This document shows, piece by piece, positions 45,806 to 54,424 of a stretch of DNA of 64,000 nt. Where the stretch lies: NCBI GenBank assembly GCA_039033415.1, contig JBCCCR010000027.1:37943-101942 (forward strand), written 5' to 3'. The stretch comes from Pseudomonadota bacterium (GTDB lineage: Bacteria > Pseudomonadota > Gammaproteobacteria > Xanthomonadales > SZUA-38). Position 1 is the first letter of the stretch; the number at the start of each line of letters is the position of its first letter. The notes below the pieces were generated by a model. It had not been told where the DNA came from and did not search any database. It worked only from the letters and a program-made list of their open reading frames with translations. The translations under genes and the position numbers were made by a program.

Positions 45806-46857
45806 GTTTTATCCGCAAGCCGACGGTCGCTAACTCCAGGCTGCCGAAAAACGCGCTGGGGCTGACGCGCCGCGACTATGAGGGCGGCATGTCGACCCTT
45901 TGTGCCGGTTGTGGTCATGACTCCATCACCGCAGCTCTGGTCCAGGCCGCCTGGGAGCTGGAGCTGGTTCCTCATCAGGTAGCCAAGCTCAGCGGCATCG
46001 GGTGTTCCTCGAAAACGCCCGCGTACTTCATGAGCCAGGCCCACGGCGTCAATTCGGTTCATGGCCGGATGCCCTCGGTGGCCACCGGCGCCGGGGCCGC
46101 CAACCGCGATCTCGTCTGTCTCGGTGTCTCCGGGGACGGCGATTCGCTGTCGATCGGCTTCGGGCAGCTGGCGCACGCCATGCGCAGGAACCTGAACATG
46201 GCCTACGTGATCGAAAACAACGGCGTTTATGGCCTGACCAAAGGCCAGTTCTCGGCCTCAGCTGACGTGGGAAGCCGCGCTAAGCGCGGCGAGACGAACG
46301 TTCAGCCGCCGATCGACCCCGTGGTGACGGCGATTGCGCTCGGCTGCACGTTTGTTGCGCGCAGCTTCTCGGGCGACAAGCAGCAGCTGGTGCCGCTGCT
46401 GAAGGCCGCGATCCGTCACCGGGGTTTTGCGCTGCTGGACGTGCTGTCACCCTGTGTGACCTTCAACGACCACGAAGACTCCACCAAGAGCTATGCGTAC
46501 ACCCGGCGGTATTACCATCCCGCGATCCACGCGGATTTTGTGCCGCCGGCGCAGGACATCAAAACCGCCTACGATCATGGCGAGGCCATGCCGGTGGAGC
46601 TGCATGACGGCAGCCGGATTGTGCTGCGCAAGGTGGATGAAGGTTTTGATCCAAGCGACCGAGCGCGCACCATCGGCTTTCTTCAGGACGCGGCGAAACG
46701 CGGTGAGGTGGTCACGGGTCTGATGTACATTCAGCCGGGCCAGGACGATCTCCACGACGTCAACCACACCGTCCCGGGGCCTCTGCACAGCCAGCCTTAC
46801 GCCGGGTTACACCCCGGAGCGGATGGCCTTAAGGATCTTCAGCGCCGGTATCGCTAG
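45802..46857 (+). CDS. 2-oxoacid:ferredoxin oxidoreductase, beta (thiamine diphosphate) subunit
   Basis: 351 residues. Cysteine-rich start STLCAGCGHDSITAAL, then SGIGCSSKTPAYFMSQAHGV, the thiamine diphosphate/Mg motif GVSGDGDSLSIGFGQLAHAM with YVIENNGVYGLTKGQFSAS. With the alpha-gamma subunit it forms the active enzyme; ThDP binds here. The cysteines near the N-terminus bind a 4Fe-4S cluster in the family. The stop overlaps the convergent gene at 46854 by 4 bases. Confidence 0.92.
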   Translation: MSFIRKPTVANSRLPKNALGLTRRDYEGGMSTLCAGCGHDSITAALVQAAWELELVPHQVAKLSGIGCSSKTPAYFMSQAHGVNSVHGRMPSVATGAGAANRDLVCLGVSGDGDSLSIGFGQLAHAMRRNLNMAYVIENNGVYGLTKGQFSASADVGSRAKRGETNVQPPIDPVVTAIALGCTFVARSFSGDKQQLVPLLKAAIRHRGFALLDVLSPCVTFNDHEDSTKSYAYTRRYYHPAIHADFVPPAQDIKTAYDHGEAMPVELHDGSRIVLRKVDEGFDPSDRARTIGFLQDAAKRGEVVTGLMYIQPGQDDLHDVNHTVPGPLHSQPYAGLHPGADGLKDLQRRYR

Positions 46858-47507
46858 AAAACCAGATCCAGGCCCGGTTTCTGGGCCAGCACGTCAAAGG
46901 CAATGATCGCCCGCTGCCCCGGTCCACGGAACGGATGAACGTAGTGGGTGTACCAGGGCGGAAACAGGATCAGCTTGCCTTCCCGGGGCGTCAGCCGGCG
47001 CGTTGACGGAAAGCCGTGGTTGACCGACAGGGGCATCGGATTGATGAACTCGATGTGGCCCTCGGGATTGGCCATCTCCTCGGGGAGGTGAACGTAGTAA
47101 ACCCCGCTGGCAATGTTTTTGTCCGTCGGATGCCAGTGTGGCCCCTGCCAGTCGCCGTCGCGCAGCAGGTTGGCCCACCCGACGGGCCAGGGGCTGAGCT
47201 GCTGGCTCTCCGACCCAAATACCTCCCGCACGTAGGCCGCGACGGCGTCGGTCAGCACCTCCTGGACAAACTGGTTGATCGTCGGGTTATCCACGGTGAA
47301 CAGGTTCATGCGGGTGGAGGTCTGGTAGCCGCCCTGGGTTGAGATCTCGCCGCCGCCGACGGCGTTTTCCGGCGAGTTTTCAAACTGCTCCGCCAGCTGA
47401 CAGATCAGTTCGTAGAGCGCCGTATTCAGCGACTCACAGCCCGCGAGCTGGCGCTGCAGCACCGTATTCGGATAGTGGATTTCGATATCGTCTTCAAAGG
47501 TCGTCAA
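46854..47507 (-). CDS. 2OG-Fe(II) oxygenase family protein (TIGR02466-like)
   Basis: 217 residues. Iron ligand region GPHWHPTDKNIASGVYYVH, later LILFPPWYTHYVHPFRG with the second histidine and the arginine in GQRAIIAFD. These match a family of putative 2-oxoglutarate-dependent oxygenases that often act on small molecules or proteins; the target is unknown. It ends on the korB-like stop. Cytoplasmic by sequence. Confidence 0.8.
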   Translation of the reverse strand: MTTFEDDIEIHYPNTVLQRQLAGCESLNTALYELICQLAEQFENSPENAVGGGEISTQGGYQTSTRMNLFTVDNPTINQFVQEVLTDAVAAYVREVFGSESQQLSPWPVGWANLLRDGDWQGPHWHPTDKNIASGVYYVHLPEEMANPEGHIEFINPMPLSVNHGFPSTRRLTPREGKLILFPPWYTHYVHPFRGPGQRAIIAFDVLAQKPGLDLVF

Positions 47508-47601
47508 CGGTGCGGCACAGCCCGAAACTAGGAAGGGGTCACATTACCAGAGTGGGTCTGCGCTGATAAACTGACGGCCTGTGCCAAGGCCAAGATTTTT
47601 C

Positions 47602-48033
47602 ATGACCCCCAACCAGTGGATCGAACGATGGTTTCAGCGGCTCTGGAACGAAGGACGGGCCGAAGCCATCGATGAGATGGTCGCCCCTGACGGCGTTCTG
47701 CTCGGGCTGCCCGGTGGGCCCTATCGCGGGCACCAGCAGATTCATGACTACTTCTCCGCTATGACCGATGTGTTCTGCGATTTTGACGTGGTGCTGAACG
47801 AGTCGATGGAGTGGGGCGAGGAAGGCATGGCACGCTTCAACCTCAACGTCACCCACCGTGGCTCTGGCCATCGGGCCGGGCTCGAGTGCGCGGCCTGGTA
47901 TCGCTGCCGCAACAGCCTGCTGCTCGAGGGGCGTAACTACATTGATTTTCTGGCCCTGCTGCAGCAGCTGGGGCTCAGCTCAGCCGACTCGTTTCAGACG
48001 GCGGTCAGCCAGCGGCCGGTGACCGTTAGCTAG
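47602..48033 (+). CDS. SnoaL-like / NTF2-fold protein
   Basis: 143 residues from ATG 47602 (an upstream GTG at 47581 is possible). The pattern WIERWFQRLWNEGRAEAIDE, YRGHQQIHDYFSAMTDVFCD and LEGRNYIDFLALLQQLGLS is typical of SnoaL-like ester cyclases and related NTF2-fold proteins. No confirmed substrate. Stands alone; convergent with the GNAT gene. Confidence 0.75.
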   Translation: MTPNQWIERWFQRLWNEGRAEAIDEMVAPDGVLLGLPGGPYRGHQQIHDYFSAMTDVFCDFDVVLNESMEWGEEGMARFNLNVTHRGSGHRAGLECAAWYRCRNSLLLEGRNYIDFLALLQQLGLSSADSFQTAVSQRPVTVS

Positions 48034-48038
48034 CGGCA

Positions 48039-48503
48039 CTAAAGTCTGCGGAGGTCGTGACGCATGCGGACCGCATGTTCCCCGCGGGTGTAGTAGTGGC
48101 GAATTCGCTTGCTGGTGACAAAACCCCGCTGCTGATAGAACTTGACGGCGCCTCGATTGGACTCTCTTACCTCGAGCTCCACGTCAAACACGCCGGCAAT
48201 CCGGCAGCTTTCTTCCAGCCAGTTCAGCAAACGTCCGCCGAGTCCCTGGCGACGCAGCGAGGGCACTACGCCCAGCAGACACAGGTGAGCGCGACGGGTG
48301 TAAAACTGCATCACCGCAAAGCCGCCGAGCGTCGGCCCGTGGCGGGCTGTCAACGCGACGTAGTCCGGGTGGTTGATGCAGCGGCGCAGCCGGCCTGGAG
48401 TCCAGCGCCAGGGGAGGCCGTATTCGATCAGATTGCGTGACAGCAGCGCCATGGTGGCCGCATCTTTGCCCTGAGCCGGTTCGACTGTCCAGATCTGATC
48501 CAT
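48039..48503 (-). CDS. GNAT family N-acetyltransferase
   Basis: 154 residues. The acetyl-CoA motif is in LLGVVPSLRRQGLGGRLLNW (R-x-x-G-x-G/A), with VELEVRESNRGAVKFYQQRG after it, as in RimI-like enzymes. It transfers an acetyl group to an amine, often an N-terminal residue or an antibiotic; the target is unknown. It stands alone 47 bases downstream of the XRE regulator gene, on the same strand. Confidence 0.88.
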   Translation of the reverse strand: MDQIWTVEPAQGKDAATMALLSRNLIEYGLPWRWTPGRLRRCINHPDYVALTARHGPTLGGFAVMQFYTRRAHLCLLGVVPSLRRQGLGGRLLNWLEESCRIAGVFDVELEVRESNRGAVKFYQQRGFVTSKRIRHYYTRGEHAVRMRHDLRRL

Positions 48504-48550
48504 GAGTTCAATGTAGCAATCGCAGCCATGGATGCAAGGACACTAGCCGC

Positions 48551-49288
48551 TCAGGGTTTGCGACGCAGGCTGCTGAATGCGGGAAGCTCCCAGGGGCGGA
48601 TGGCAAACACCGCGCCGACGCCCGTTTTCTGCCCGTGAGGGAGGCTCGCATCGGCTTCTACCATGTCGTCGAACTCCACCGTGAGTCGCTCAATTGCCTG
48701 GCGCATGCGTTCCAGCGACTGGCTCGACAGGCGTCCGCCCATAAACCGGAGATGATCGGTGTCCCGGCTGAACCGGCTGTTGAGGAAATGCTGCTTCACG
48801 CTGCGCTCGAAGTAGCTCTGCACGGGCCCGTCCTTGCGCCAGGTGAAGTTTCGAGCCACCAGTCGCCGAACGCGATTGCCGGGCTTCAGCTCGATGATTC
48901 GCAGGCGGTCCAGGCGGGCCAGGCGCTGGATCAGCTCGTGTTCCGTGATGTCGAAGGTCTGCACAATTTCTTCGACCTGCCAGTTGTTCAGCGTCATAAA
49001 CGCCGCTAGCAGCAGCTTGGGGTCCGCGAGGAGCTCTTCTTCCTGGTCTGGGGTGAGCTGGGTGAGCGGCTCGGGCTTGGTTTGGTTGAGCCCCGCGAGT
49101 TCCGTTAGTGACAGCTGTGCCAGGTCGCAGATCTGTTCTAGCCGGGCCAGCGTGACGTTACAGGTGGCAAACATCCGCTTGACGCTTGCCTCGCTCAGTT
49201 CGAGGTGTTCCGCAACTGTCGCGTAGGTGATGTTCTGCTCCCGCAGCACCTTCTTGAGCGTGTCGATCAGCGCGCGGGTTTGGATCAT
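48551..49288 (-). CDS. XRE-type helix-turn-helix regulator
   Basis: 245 residues from ATG 49288. A helix-turn-helix at residues about 15-45: ITYATVAEHLELSEASVKRM and NVTLARLEQICDLAQ. The remainder is an effector-like domain of unknown type with FTWRKDGPVQSYFERSVKQ. The ATG overlaps the stop of the upstream MATE gene by 4 bases, so it may control that transporter, or the pair may be co-expressed. The ligand is unknown. Confidence 0.83.
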   Translation of the reverse strand: MIQTRALIDTLKKVLREQNITYATVAEHLELSEASVKRMFATCNVTLARLEQICDLAQLSLTELAGLNQTKPEPLTQLTPDQEEELLADPKLLLAAFMTLNNWQVEEIVQTFDITEHELIQRLARLDRLRIIELKPGNRVRRLVARNFTWRKDGPVQSYFERSVKQHFLNSRFSRDTDHLRFMGGRLSSQSLERMRQAIERLTVEFDDMVEADASLPHGQKTGVGAVFAIRPWELPAFSSLRRKP

Positions 49289-50700
49289 GCTGGACCCGCG
49301 TCGGCACCCGCCGTTGCGGCCACGGGGTTCTGGGTCTGGTGTTCGGGCGCGCTGGGCGCATGTCGATTGATGACCCGAAAGGCGGCTGCCGCACTCATGG
49401 CGCCGGCCGCCAGGTTGGCAAGCGCCAGCGCCACAAAAATGCCGTTGGCGCCCATGGCGGCACCCAGCAGCAGGGCTGCCGGGACGGCCACGACAAACAT
49501 CCGCAGAAACGTGAGGCCAGCGGAAACCAGCGGCCAACCGGCCGCGTTGAGTGCACCCGCGGCCGCGATGTTGATGCCGTAGCCCAGGAGGGTCACCGGG
49601 ACAATCCATAGGTAGTTTTGGGCGAGCTCCACAATTGCCGGGATGTCGCTAAACAGCTTGGGCACAAACGGCGCGAGCGGCGCAAGCAGCAACGCGCAGA
49701 TCAGACCGTAGGCCAGGCAAAACTGGAAGCTGCGGACCAGGCTCAGCCGGACCCGGCCGCGCCGACCGGCGCCCCAGTTCTGGCCGATGACCGGCCCGAT
49801 GGAGGCGGAGAGGGCAAACAGGCCGACCGCGGCGATGGATTCGATGCGGGTCGCAACGCCGAAAGCGGCGACCGCTTCTTTCCCGTGCCTGGCGAGCAGG
49901 GCGGTCAGGACGCCGACGCCGATCGGGTTGATCATGTTGGCCGCTGCGGCCGGAATGCCGACGTGAAGAATTTTCTTGAAGGAGTTGAGCACCTCCTGAA
50001 TCGGGGGCAGATTCAGGGCGATCATCTTCTCACGGAAATACAGCACCCACAGGGCCATCAGCATGCCCGTCCCGTTGCTGATCACCGTCGCCAGCGCGGC
50101 GCCATGCATCTCCAGCCTCGGTGCGCCCAGCAGTCCGAAGATCAGGATCGGGTCCAGCACCACGTTGAGAAGCGCCGTACTGGTCATGATGATCCCCGGA
50201 ACCTTGGCGTCACCGGCCGCCCGCAGGAGGCTATTGCCCACCATCGGAATCACGAGGAACGGCATGCCATAAAACAGCACGATGGTGTAGTCGACAACCA
50301 GCTCCAGGACCTCGCCGCTGGCGCCGAGGGAGGCATAGAGCGGCCTCACGAACAGGGCGCCCAAGATGACCAGGGTGGTGACCAGCAGAAAACTCAGCAG
50401 CAGCGCATCGGTGCTGCGCCGCGTGATCATCTCCTGATCACCCTTGCCGATACTGCGTGAAACGACCGAGGTGGCGCCGGCGCCGAGGCCCACCGACAGC
50501 CCGGTGATGGTCATAAAAACCGGAAAAGAGAACGATAGGGCGGAAAGGGCGTCCGTGCCGAGGCTGGCGACAAAGTAGGTGTCGACGACCGAGGTGGAAA
50601 TCAGCGCCAGAATGCCGAAGGTCATCGGCCAGGTCAGGCGCATCAGATGACCGCGCACCGAGCCTTTGGTCAGGTCGCGGTTGACGGGTTTCTTGCTCAT
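49285..50700 (-). CDS. MATE family efflux transporter
   Basis: 471 residues, twelve membrane segments. Conserved starts MRLTWPMTFGILALISTSVVD and GLGAGATSVVSRSIGKGDQE are typical of MATE exporters. The second half has RIESIAAVGLFALSASIGPV and QNWGAGRRGRVRLS. MATE proteins export drugs or cations using sodium or proton gradients. A regulator is encoded immediately downstream on the same transcript. Substrate unknown. Confidence 0.93.
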   Translation of the reverse strand: MSKKPVNRDLTKGSVRGHLMRLTWPMTFGILALISTSVVDTYFVASLGTDALSALSFSFPVFMTITGLSVGLGAGATSVVSRSIGKGDQEMITRRSTDALLLSFLLVTTLVILGALFVRPLYASLGASGEVLELVVDYTIVLFYGMPFLVIPMVGNSLLRAAGDAKVPGIIMTSTALLNVVLDPILIFGLLGAPRLEMHGAALATVISNGTGMLMALWVLYFREKMIALNLPPIQEVLNSFKKILHVGIPAAAANMINPIGVGVLTALLARHGKEAVAAFGVATRIESIAAVGLFALSASIGPVIGQNWGAGRRGRVRLSLVRSFQFCLAYGLICALLLAPLAPFVPKLFSDIPAIVELAQNYLWIVPVTLLGYGINIAAAGALNAAGWPLVSAGLTFLRMFVVAVPAALLLGAAMGANGIFVALALANLAAGAMSAAAAFRVINRHAPSAPEHQTQNPVAATAGADAGPA

Positions 50701-50827
50701 GACCCGCTCTTGTCGCGCCCGCGTTGAGTCCAGCTGGCTTTCAAGCGCCGCCTCCTGCAGTTCTTAGCGAAAGCCGCAGTGAGCTCGTCGGGTTAGGGCC
50801 ACCGGCTCGATGGCGGGTGTTCCTGGA

Positions 50828-51856
50828 CTAGCTGCGGCAGAAAAGATAGTGGCCTACGAGCCACTCCTGGCCTTCATTAAACCCGAACAGCTCCGCGCAG
50901 GCCATAAAAAAGATTCGCCAGCGCTGGATCCACAGGTCGACGTCCGCCTCGCCATAAACCGGCGCAAACACGTCAGCGATCTCGCTGCGGTGGCGATCCA
51001 TGTTCTCCAGCCAATGATTGGAGGTCTTCTCGTAGTGCTGCCCGGACATGCGCCACTGGCGCTCGATGCTGAGGTGCTCCTGGAAATACAGCAGCGTGTC
51101 AGCGGCCGGCATCAGGCCGCCGGTAAAGAAATACCGCCCCATCCAGTCGTCTTTTCCCTCCACTTCGAAGGGATACATCGCTTCGCGATGACAGAAGATG
51201 TGCACAAACAGCTTCCCGCCGGGCTTGAGCCAAGTGTGGATGTTCTGCAGCAGGTGACGGTAATTCCGCATGTGCTCGAACATCTCAACCGAAACCACCC
51301 GGTCAAACTTGGCGTCGAGCGTCAGCTCTGCGACGTTGGCGGTGATCACCTCGACATTATCGAGTGAACGCTCAGCCGCCTGCGCGAGGATGTACTCACG
51401 CTGTGGCGCGCTGTTGGAGACAGCGGTGATTTTGGCGTCGGGGTAATGCTCCGCCATCCACAGCGTCAGTGAGCCCCAGCCGCAGCCGAGCTCGAGGATA
51501 TTCTGTCCGTCAGCCAGCTCCGCACGCTGGCAGGTCAGGGTGAGCATGGCCTCTTCAGCCTGGTCGAGCGTTGTGACGCCGGCTGGGTAGTAACAGCTCG
51601 AGTACTTGAGCCTCTTGCCGAGGCATCGCACAAAAAAGCCTGGCGGCACCTCGTAGTGCTGCTCGTTGGCCGCGTCGGTGTGGATGGCCACCGGACTCTC
51701 TCGCAGCTCGGTGAGCACTTCGCTGAAGCGCTCGTGGCGCCTGATGGCGTCATGAGCAAACTCTTTTCGCAGGCGTTTACGATTGAGCCGGTTGATGCCA
51801 AAGCGGATCAGCGGATCGGGAATCCAGCCTTTTTCGGCCCAGGCGATGGTGCTCAT
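50828..51856 (-). CDS. CFA/CNMT-type SAM-dependent methyltransferase
   Basis: 342 residues. The SAM-binding motif is ILELGCGWGSLTLWMAEHYP near residue 125; upstream, HYEVPPGFFVRCLGKRLKYS and SSCYYPAG keep the family cysteine. Later parts: VEMFEHMRNYRHLLQNI, FVHIFCHREAMYPFEVEG. The sequence is close in pattern to coclaurine N-methyltransferase-like members of the cyclopropane fatty acid synthase family, so the acceptor may be something other than an unsaturated fatty acid. Last gene of the six-gene operon; its start overlaps DUF2878. Confidence 0.85.
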   Translation of the reverse strand: MSTIAWAEKGWIPDPLIRFGINRLNRKRLRKEFAHDAIRRHERFSEVLTELRESPVAIHTDAANEQHYEVPPGFFVRCLGKRLKYSSCYYPAGVTTLDQAEEAMLTLTCQRAELADGQNILELGCGWGSLTLWMAEHYPDAKITAVSNSAPQREYILAQAAERSLDNVEVITANVAELTLDAKFDRVVSVEMFEHMRNYRHLLQNIHTWLKPGGKLFVHIFCHREAMYPFEVEGKDDWMGRYFFTGGLMPAADTLLYFQEHLSIERQWRMSGQHYEKTSNHWLENMDRHRSEIADVFAPVYGEADVDLWIQRWRIFFMACAELFGFNEGQEWLVGHYLFCRS

Positions 51857-52404
51857 GTCGCCACCGCTGCCGGCGCCTCGCCCGCCGGGCGAGTGTCAAA
51901 ATAGCTCGCGAGCTTGAGCAGGGCCGGCGTGAGCGCCGCCCAGGCAACCCCGATCACGCCGTAGGCGAGCAGCACTTTATCGGGATTGATGAACGCAGCA
52001 TCCCAGGCTGACGCGGCGATCCAGTAGGCGAAGGGTCCGCCGATGGCGCCGAAGACTACCGCCAGCAGCGTTTTGCCTTTGAGCCACGCCATAGAGTGGT
52101 TCAGCGTCAGCGCAAACGAGACCCACATCGCCCAGATCCAGACTGGCGCGAGCTGCTCGCTGGGAACCGGCGTAGCAAACGTCAGCAGCCCGAGCTGGAC
52201 GTAGATCGTATCCACGACAATGCCCAGCACCAGCACGACCAACAGCAGCTTGAGGTCCGCAGCCGCACTGTGCGAGCGAGTCATCTCCCAGAAGGCAAAC
52301 AGCGCAACAGCGACAATGCCCAGCCACCAGTAGCCGTGCGCGCCACCCCACCCGCACGCGATCCAGCAGATTTGAAAAGCCACAAAGTTCAGAAAAACGT
52401 TCAT
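51853..52404 (-). CDS. DUF2878 family integral membrane protein
   Basis: 183 residues with six hydrophobic segments. The segments FLNFVAFQICWIACGWGGAH, LLVVLVLGIVVDTIYVQLG, WIWAMWVSFALTLNHSMAWL and GAIGGPFAYWIAASAW match DUF2878. It overlaps the CFA gene upstream and the second methyltransferase gene downstream by 4 bases each, so it belongs to the lipid operon. Function unknown. Confidence 0.88.
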   Translation of the reverse strand: MNVFLNFVAFQICWIACGWGGAHGYWWLGIVAVALFAFWEMTRSHSAAADLKLLLVVLVLGIVVDTIYVQLGLLTFATPVPSEQLAPVWIWAMWVSFALTLNHSMAWLKGKTLLAVVFGAIGGPFAYWIAASAWDAAFINPDKVLLAYGVIGVAWAALTPALLKLASYFDTRPAGEAPAAVAT

Positions 52405-53663
52405 AGAGCCGGTACCAGTGATTCGCGGCGTGAGCCGGGTTTAGTGAGCAGCATCTGCGCGTTGCCGATCGAGCGTTCGAGAAAGCCACCCTCGCAATAG
52501 CACAGGTAGTATTCCCACATGCGGATAAAGGTTTCGGGATAGCCCTGCTGGCGGACCTCATCCAGGCGACTCAAGAAACGTCGCCGCCACTCGCGCAGCG
52601 TGAGGGCGTAGCTGGGTCCGATGTCTTCCAGATGAAACAAACGCAGGTCCGACACCCGGGCCACCGCGCTGCAGATCGCGTTGATCGAGGGGATAAAGCT
52701 GCCGGGAAAGATATAGCGCTGAATAAAATCGACGCCGCCGATTGCCTGATCGTACAGCTGATCCTGAATGGTGATGGCCTGGAGCAGAAACATGCCGTCG
52801 GGTTTGAGCAGGGCCGCGCACTGCTGGATGTAGGTATCGAGGTAGTGGTGTCCCACCGCCTCGATCATCTCGATGGAGACCAGCTTGTCGAACTGTCCAT
52901 CCAGGTCGCGATAGTCCTTCTTGAGCAGCGTGATTCGATCGGTGAGCCCGGCGTCTTCGATGCGGCGCTTCGCCTGGTCGTGCTGTTCCTGGGAAATGGT
53001 GGTGGTGGTCACATGGCAGCCATAGTGGCTGGCGGCAAAGATTGCGAAGCCGCCCCAGCCGGTGCCGATCTCCAGTACGTTATCGCCGGGCTTGAGCTCA
53101 AGCTTGCGGCAGATACGATCGAGCTTGTGATCGGACGCCGTCTCCAGCGTTTCCTGCGGATCCCGGTATACCGCGCTCGAGTACATCATGTTGCGGTCTA
53201 GAAACAGCGCAAAAAAATCGTTGCCCAGGTCGTAGTGCGCAGCGATGTTACGGGCACTGCCGTCTCGCGTATTTCGGTTGCGTTTATGGAGCCACTGCAG
53301 TACCGGCGCACTCAGCCGAGCCAGGCCACGCTGCAGCTGATTCATCGTATCTTTGTTGCGCACAAATACCCGGATGACGGCGGTCAGATCCTCGGCCTCC
53401 CAGTGTCCTTCCATATAGGACTCCCCCGCGCCAACCGTGCCGCCAAAGGCGATAAAACGGTACATCTTTGGGTCGAGGACAATCACCCGGGCACAGAGCT
53501 CCGGCGGGGCCTGCTCGTCGCCAAACTGGTATTCGTTGTTACCCTCAACCAGCGTGACCTGACCTTGCTCGAGCATAGAAAACCGCTTGAACAGCTGCTG
53601 GCGCAGCCACTGGGTCGTGAAAGATCTGGAGTCTGGTTGAAGGCGGGTTTTCGTGCTGGTCAT
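52401..53663 (-). CDS. Cyclopropane fatty acid synthase-like methyltransferase
   Basis: 420 residues from ATG 53663. An N-terminal domain (about 1-130) is followed by NIAAHYDLGNDFFALFLDRN, SSAVYRDPQETLE, the SAM motif VLEIGTGWGGFAIFAASHY near residue 200, then VSIEMIEAVGHHYLDTYIQQ and GVDFIQRYIFPGSFIPS. It should methylate unsaturated acyl chains of membrane phospholipids using SAM. The usual family cysteine in YSC is serine here (MMYSSAVY), so the product may be a methyl-branched chain and not cyclopropane. Operon partners are an FAD oxidase and DUF1365. Confidence 0.9.
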   Translation of the reverse strand: MTSTKTRLQPDSRSFTTQWLRQQLFKRFSMLEQGQVTLVEGNNEYQFGDEQAPPELCARVIVLDPKMYRFIAFGGTVGAGESYMEGHWEAEDLTAVIRVFVRNKDTMNQLQRGLARLSAPVLQWLHKRNRNTRDGSARNIAAHYDLGNDFFALFLDRNMMYSSAVYRDPQETLETASDHKLDRICRKLELKPGDNVLEIGTGWGGFAIFAASHYGCHVTTTTISQEQHDQAKRRIEDAGLTDRITLLKKDYRDLDGQFDKLVSIEMIEAVGHHYLDTYIQQCAALLKPDGMFLLQAITIQDQLYDQAIGGVDFIQRYIFPGSFIPSINAICSAVARVSDLRLFHLEDIGPSYALTLREWRRRFLSRLDEVRQQGYPETFIRMWEYYLCYCEGGFLERSIGNAQMLLTKPGSRRESLVPAL

Positions 53664-54424
53664 GAGTGCTGTGTCTTGTCTTGGGCATGCTTCGGGTGCA
53701 CGTGGACGGGAACGCGCTTGAGCCAAAGCTTGAGGGCCTGCCAGTGGATGGCCGAAACGACCTTGCCGCACATCAGCGGATAACGAATCAGGCAGCGGTT
53801 CAGGTTCGATCGGGTCATCGGCAGCTGCTTTAGCACCATCGTGGCGTCGAATTCATTTTCCGTTCCGTCCGTCACTTCCATGTGAATGACGTGCTGCCGA
53901 TCCGGCGGCGTGAACCGCCACCGATAGTGGCGCTTCATGCCGATAAACGGTGAGACGTGAAACTGCTTGGCAAAGGAAAAATCCGCCTTGCCTGCCGTGG
54001 CGTCGCCCAGCGGCAGAACGTACTGAAAGCGTTCTTTCCAGGGCGTGTTGGTGATCTCCGCGACGATGGTGTTGAGCGTTTCGCCGTCCTCTTCGAAGCA
54101 GTAGTAAAAGCTCACGGGGTTGAAGCAATGCCCGACGTAACGCAGATGGGTCAGCAGCCGAACCGGGCCCGCCGGCGGTGTGAGCCCCTCCTCCGCAATC
54201 CGCTGCTGCACGCAGGACTTCAGGTCACCCTCGCGGCCGAGGTAGTCGCTGCGGCGGAAACTGCCCAGGTTGAAGGCCTCCCGGGAAAACCAGCGAGACA
54301 GTCCCAGCACCGCGTCGATCTCATCCAGATCCAGATAAATTTGGAACACCTGATAGCGGAAGCTGTGCGCCGCCGGCTGGTAGCGCCGATGCCGAACAAA
54401 ACCCCGATAGATGGCGCTATGCAT
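53660..54424 (-). CDS. DUF1365 family protein
   Basis: 254 residues from ATG 54424 (MHSAIYRGFVRHRRYQPAAH). Family pattern: FSREAFNLGSFRRSDYLGRE, LLTHLRYVGHCFNPVSFYYC, EITNTPWKERFQYVLP and FHVSPFIGMKRHYRWRFTPP. DUF1365 is always found with the FAD oxidoreductase and CFA-type enzymes in such clusters; its role is not established. Overlaps both neighbours by 4-8 bases. Confidence 0.9.
   Translation of the reverse strand: MHSAIYRGFVRHRRYQPAAHSFRYQVFQIYLDLDEIDAVLGLSRWFSREAFNLGSFRRSDYLGREGDLKSCVQQRIAEEGLTPPAGPVRLLTHLRYVGHCFNPVSFYYCFEEDGETLNTIVAEITNTPWKERFQYVLPLGDATAGKADFSFAKQFHVSPFIGMKRHYRWRFTPPDRQHVIHMEVTDGTENEFDATMVLKQLPMTRSNLNRCLIRYPLMCGKVVSAIHWQALKLWLKRVPVHVHPKHAQDKTQHS

Noticed and set aside
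49618..50460. 280-residue open frame on the plus strand opposite MATE
   Set aside because: Antisense to a membrane transporter, charged low-complexity composition.
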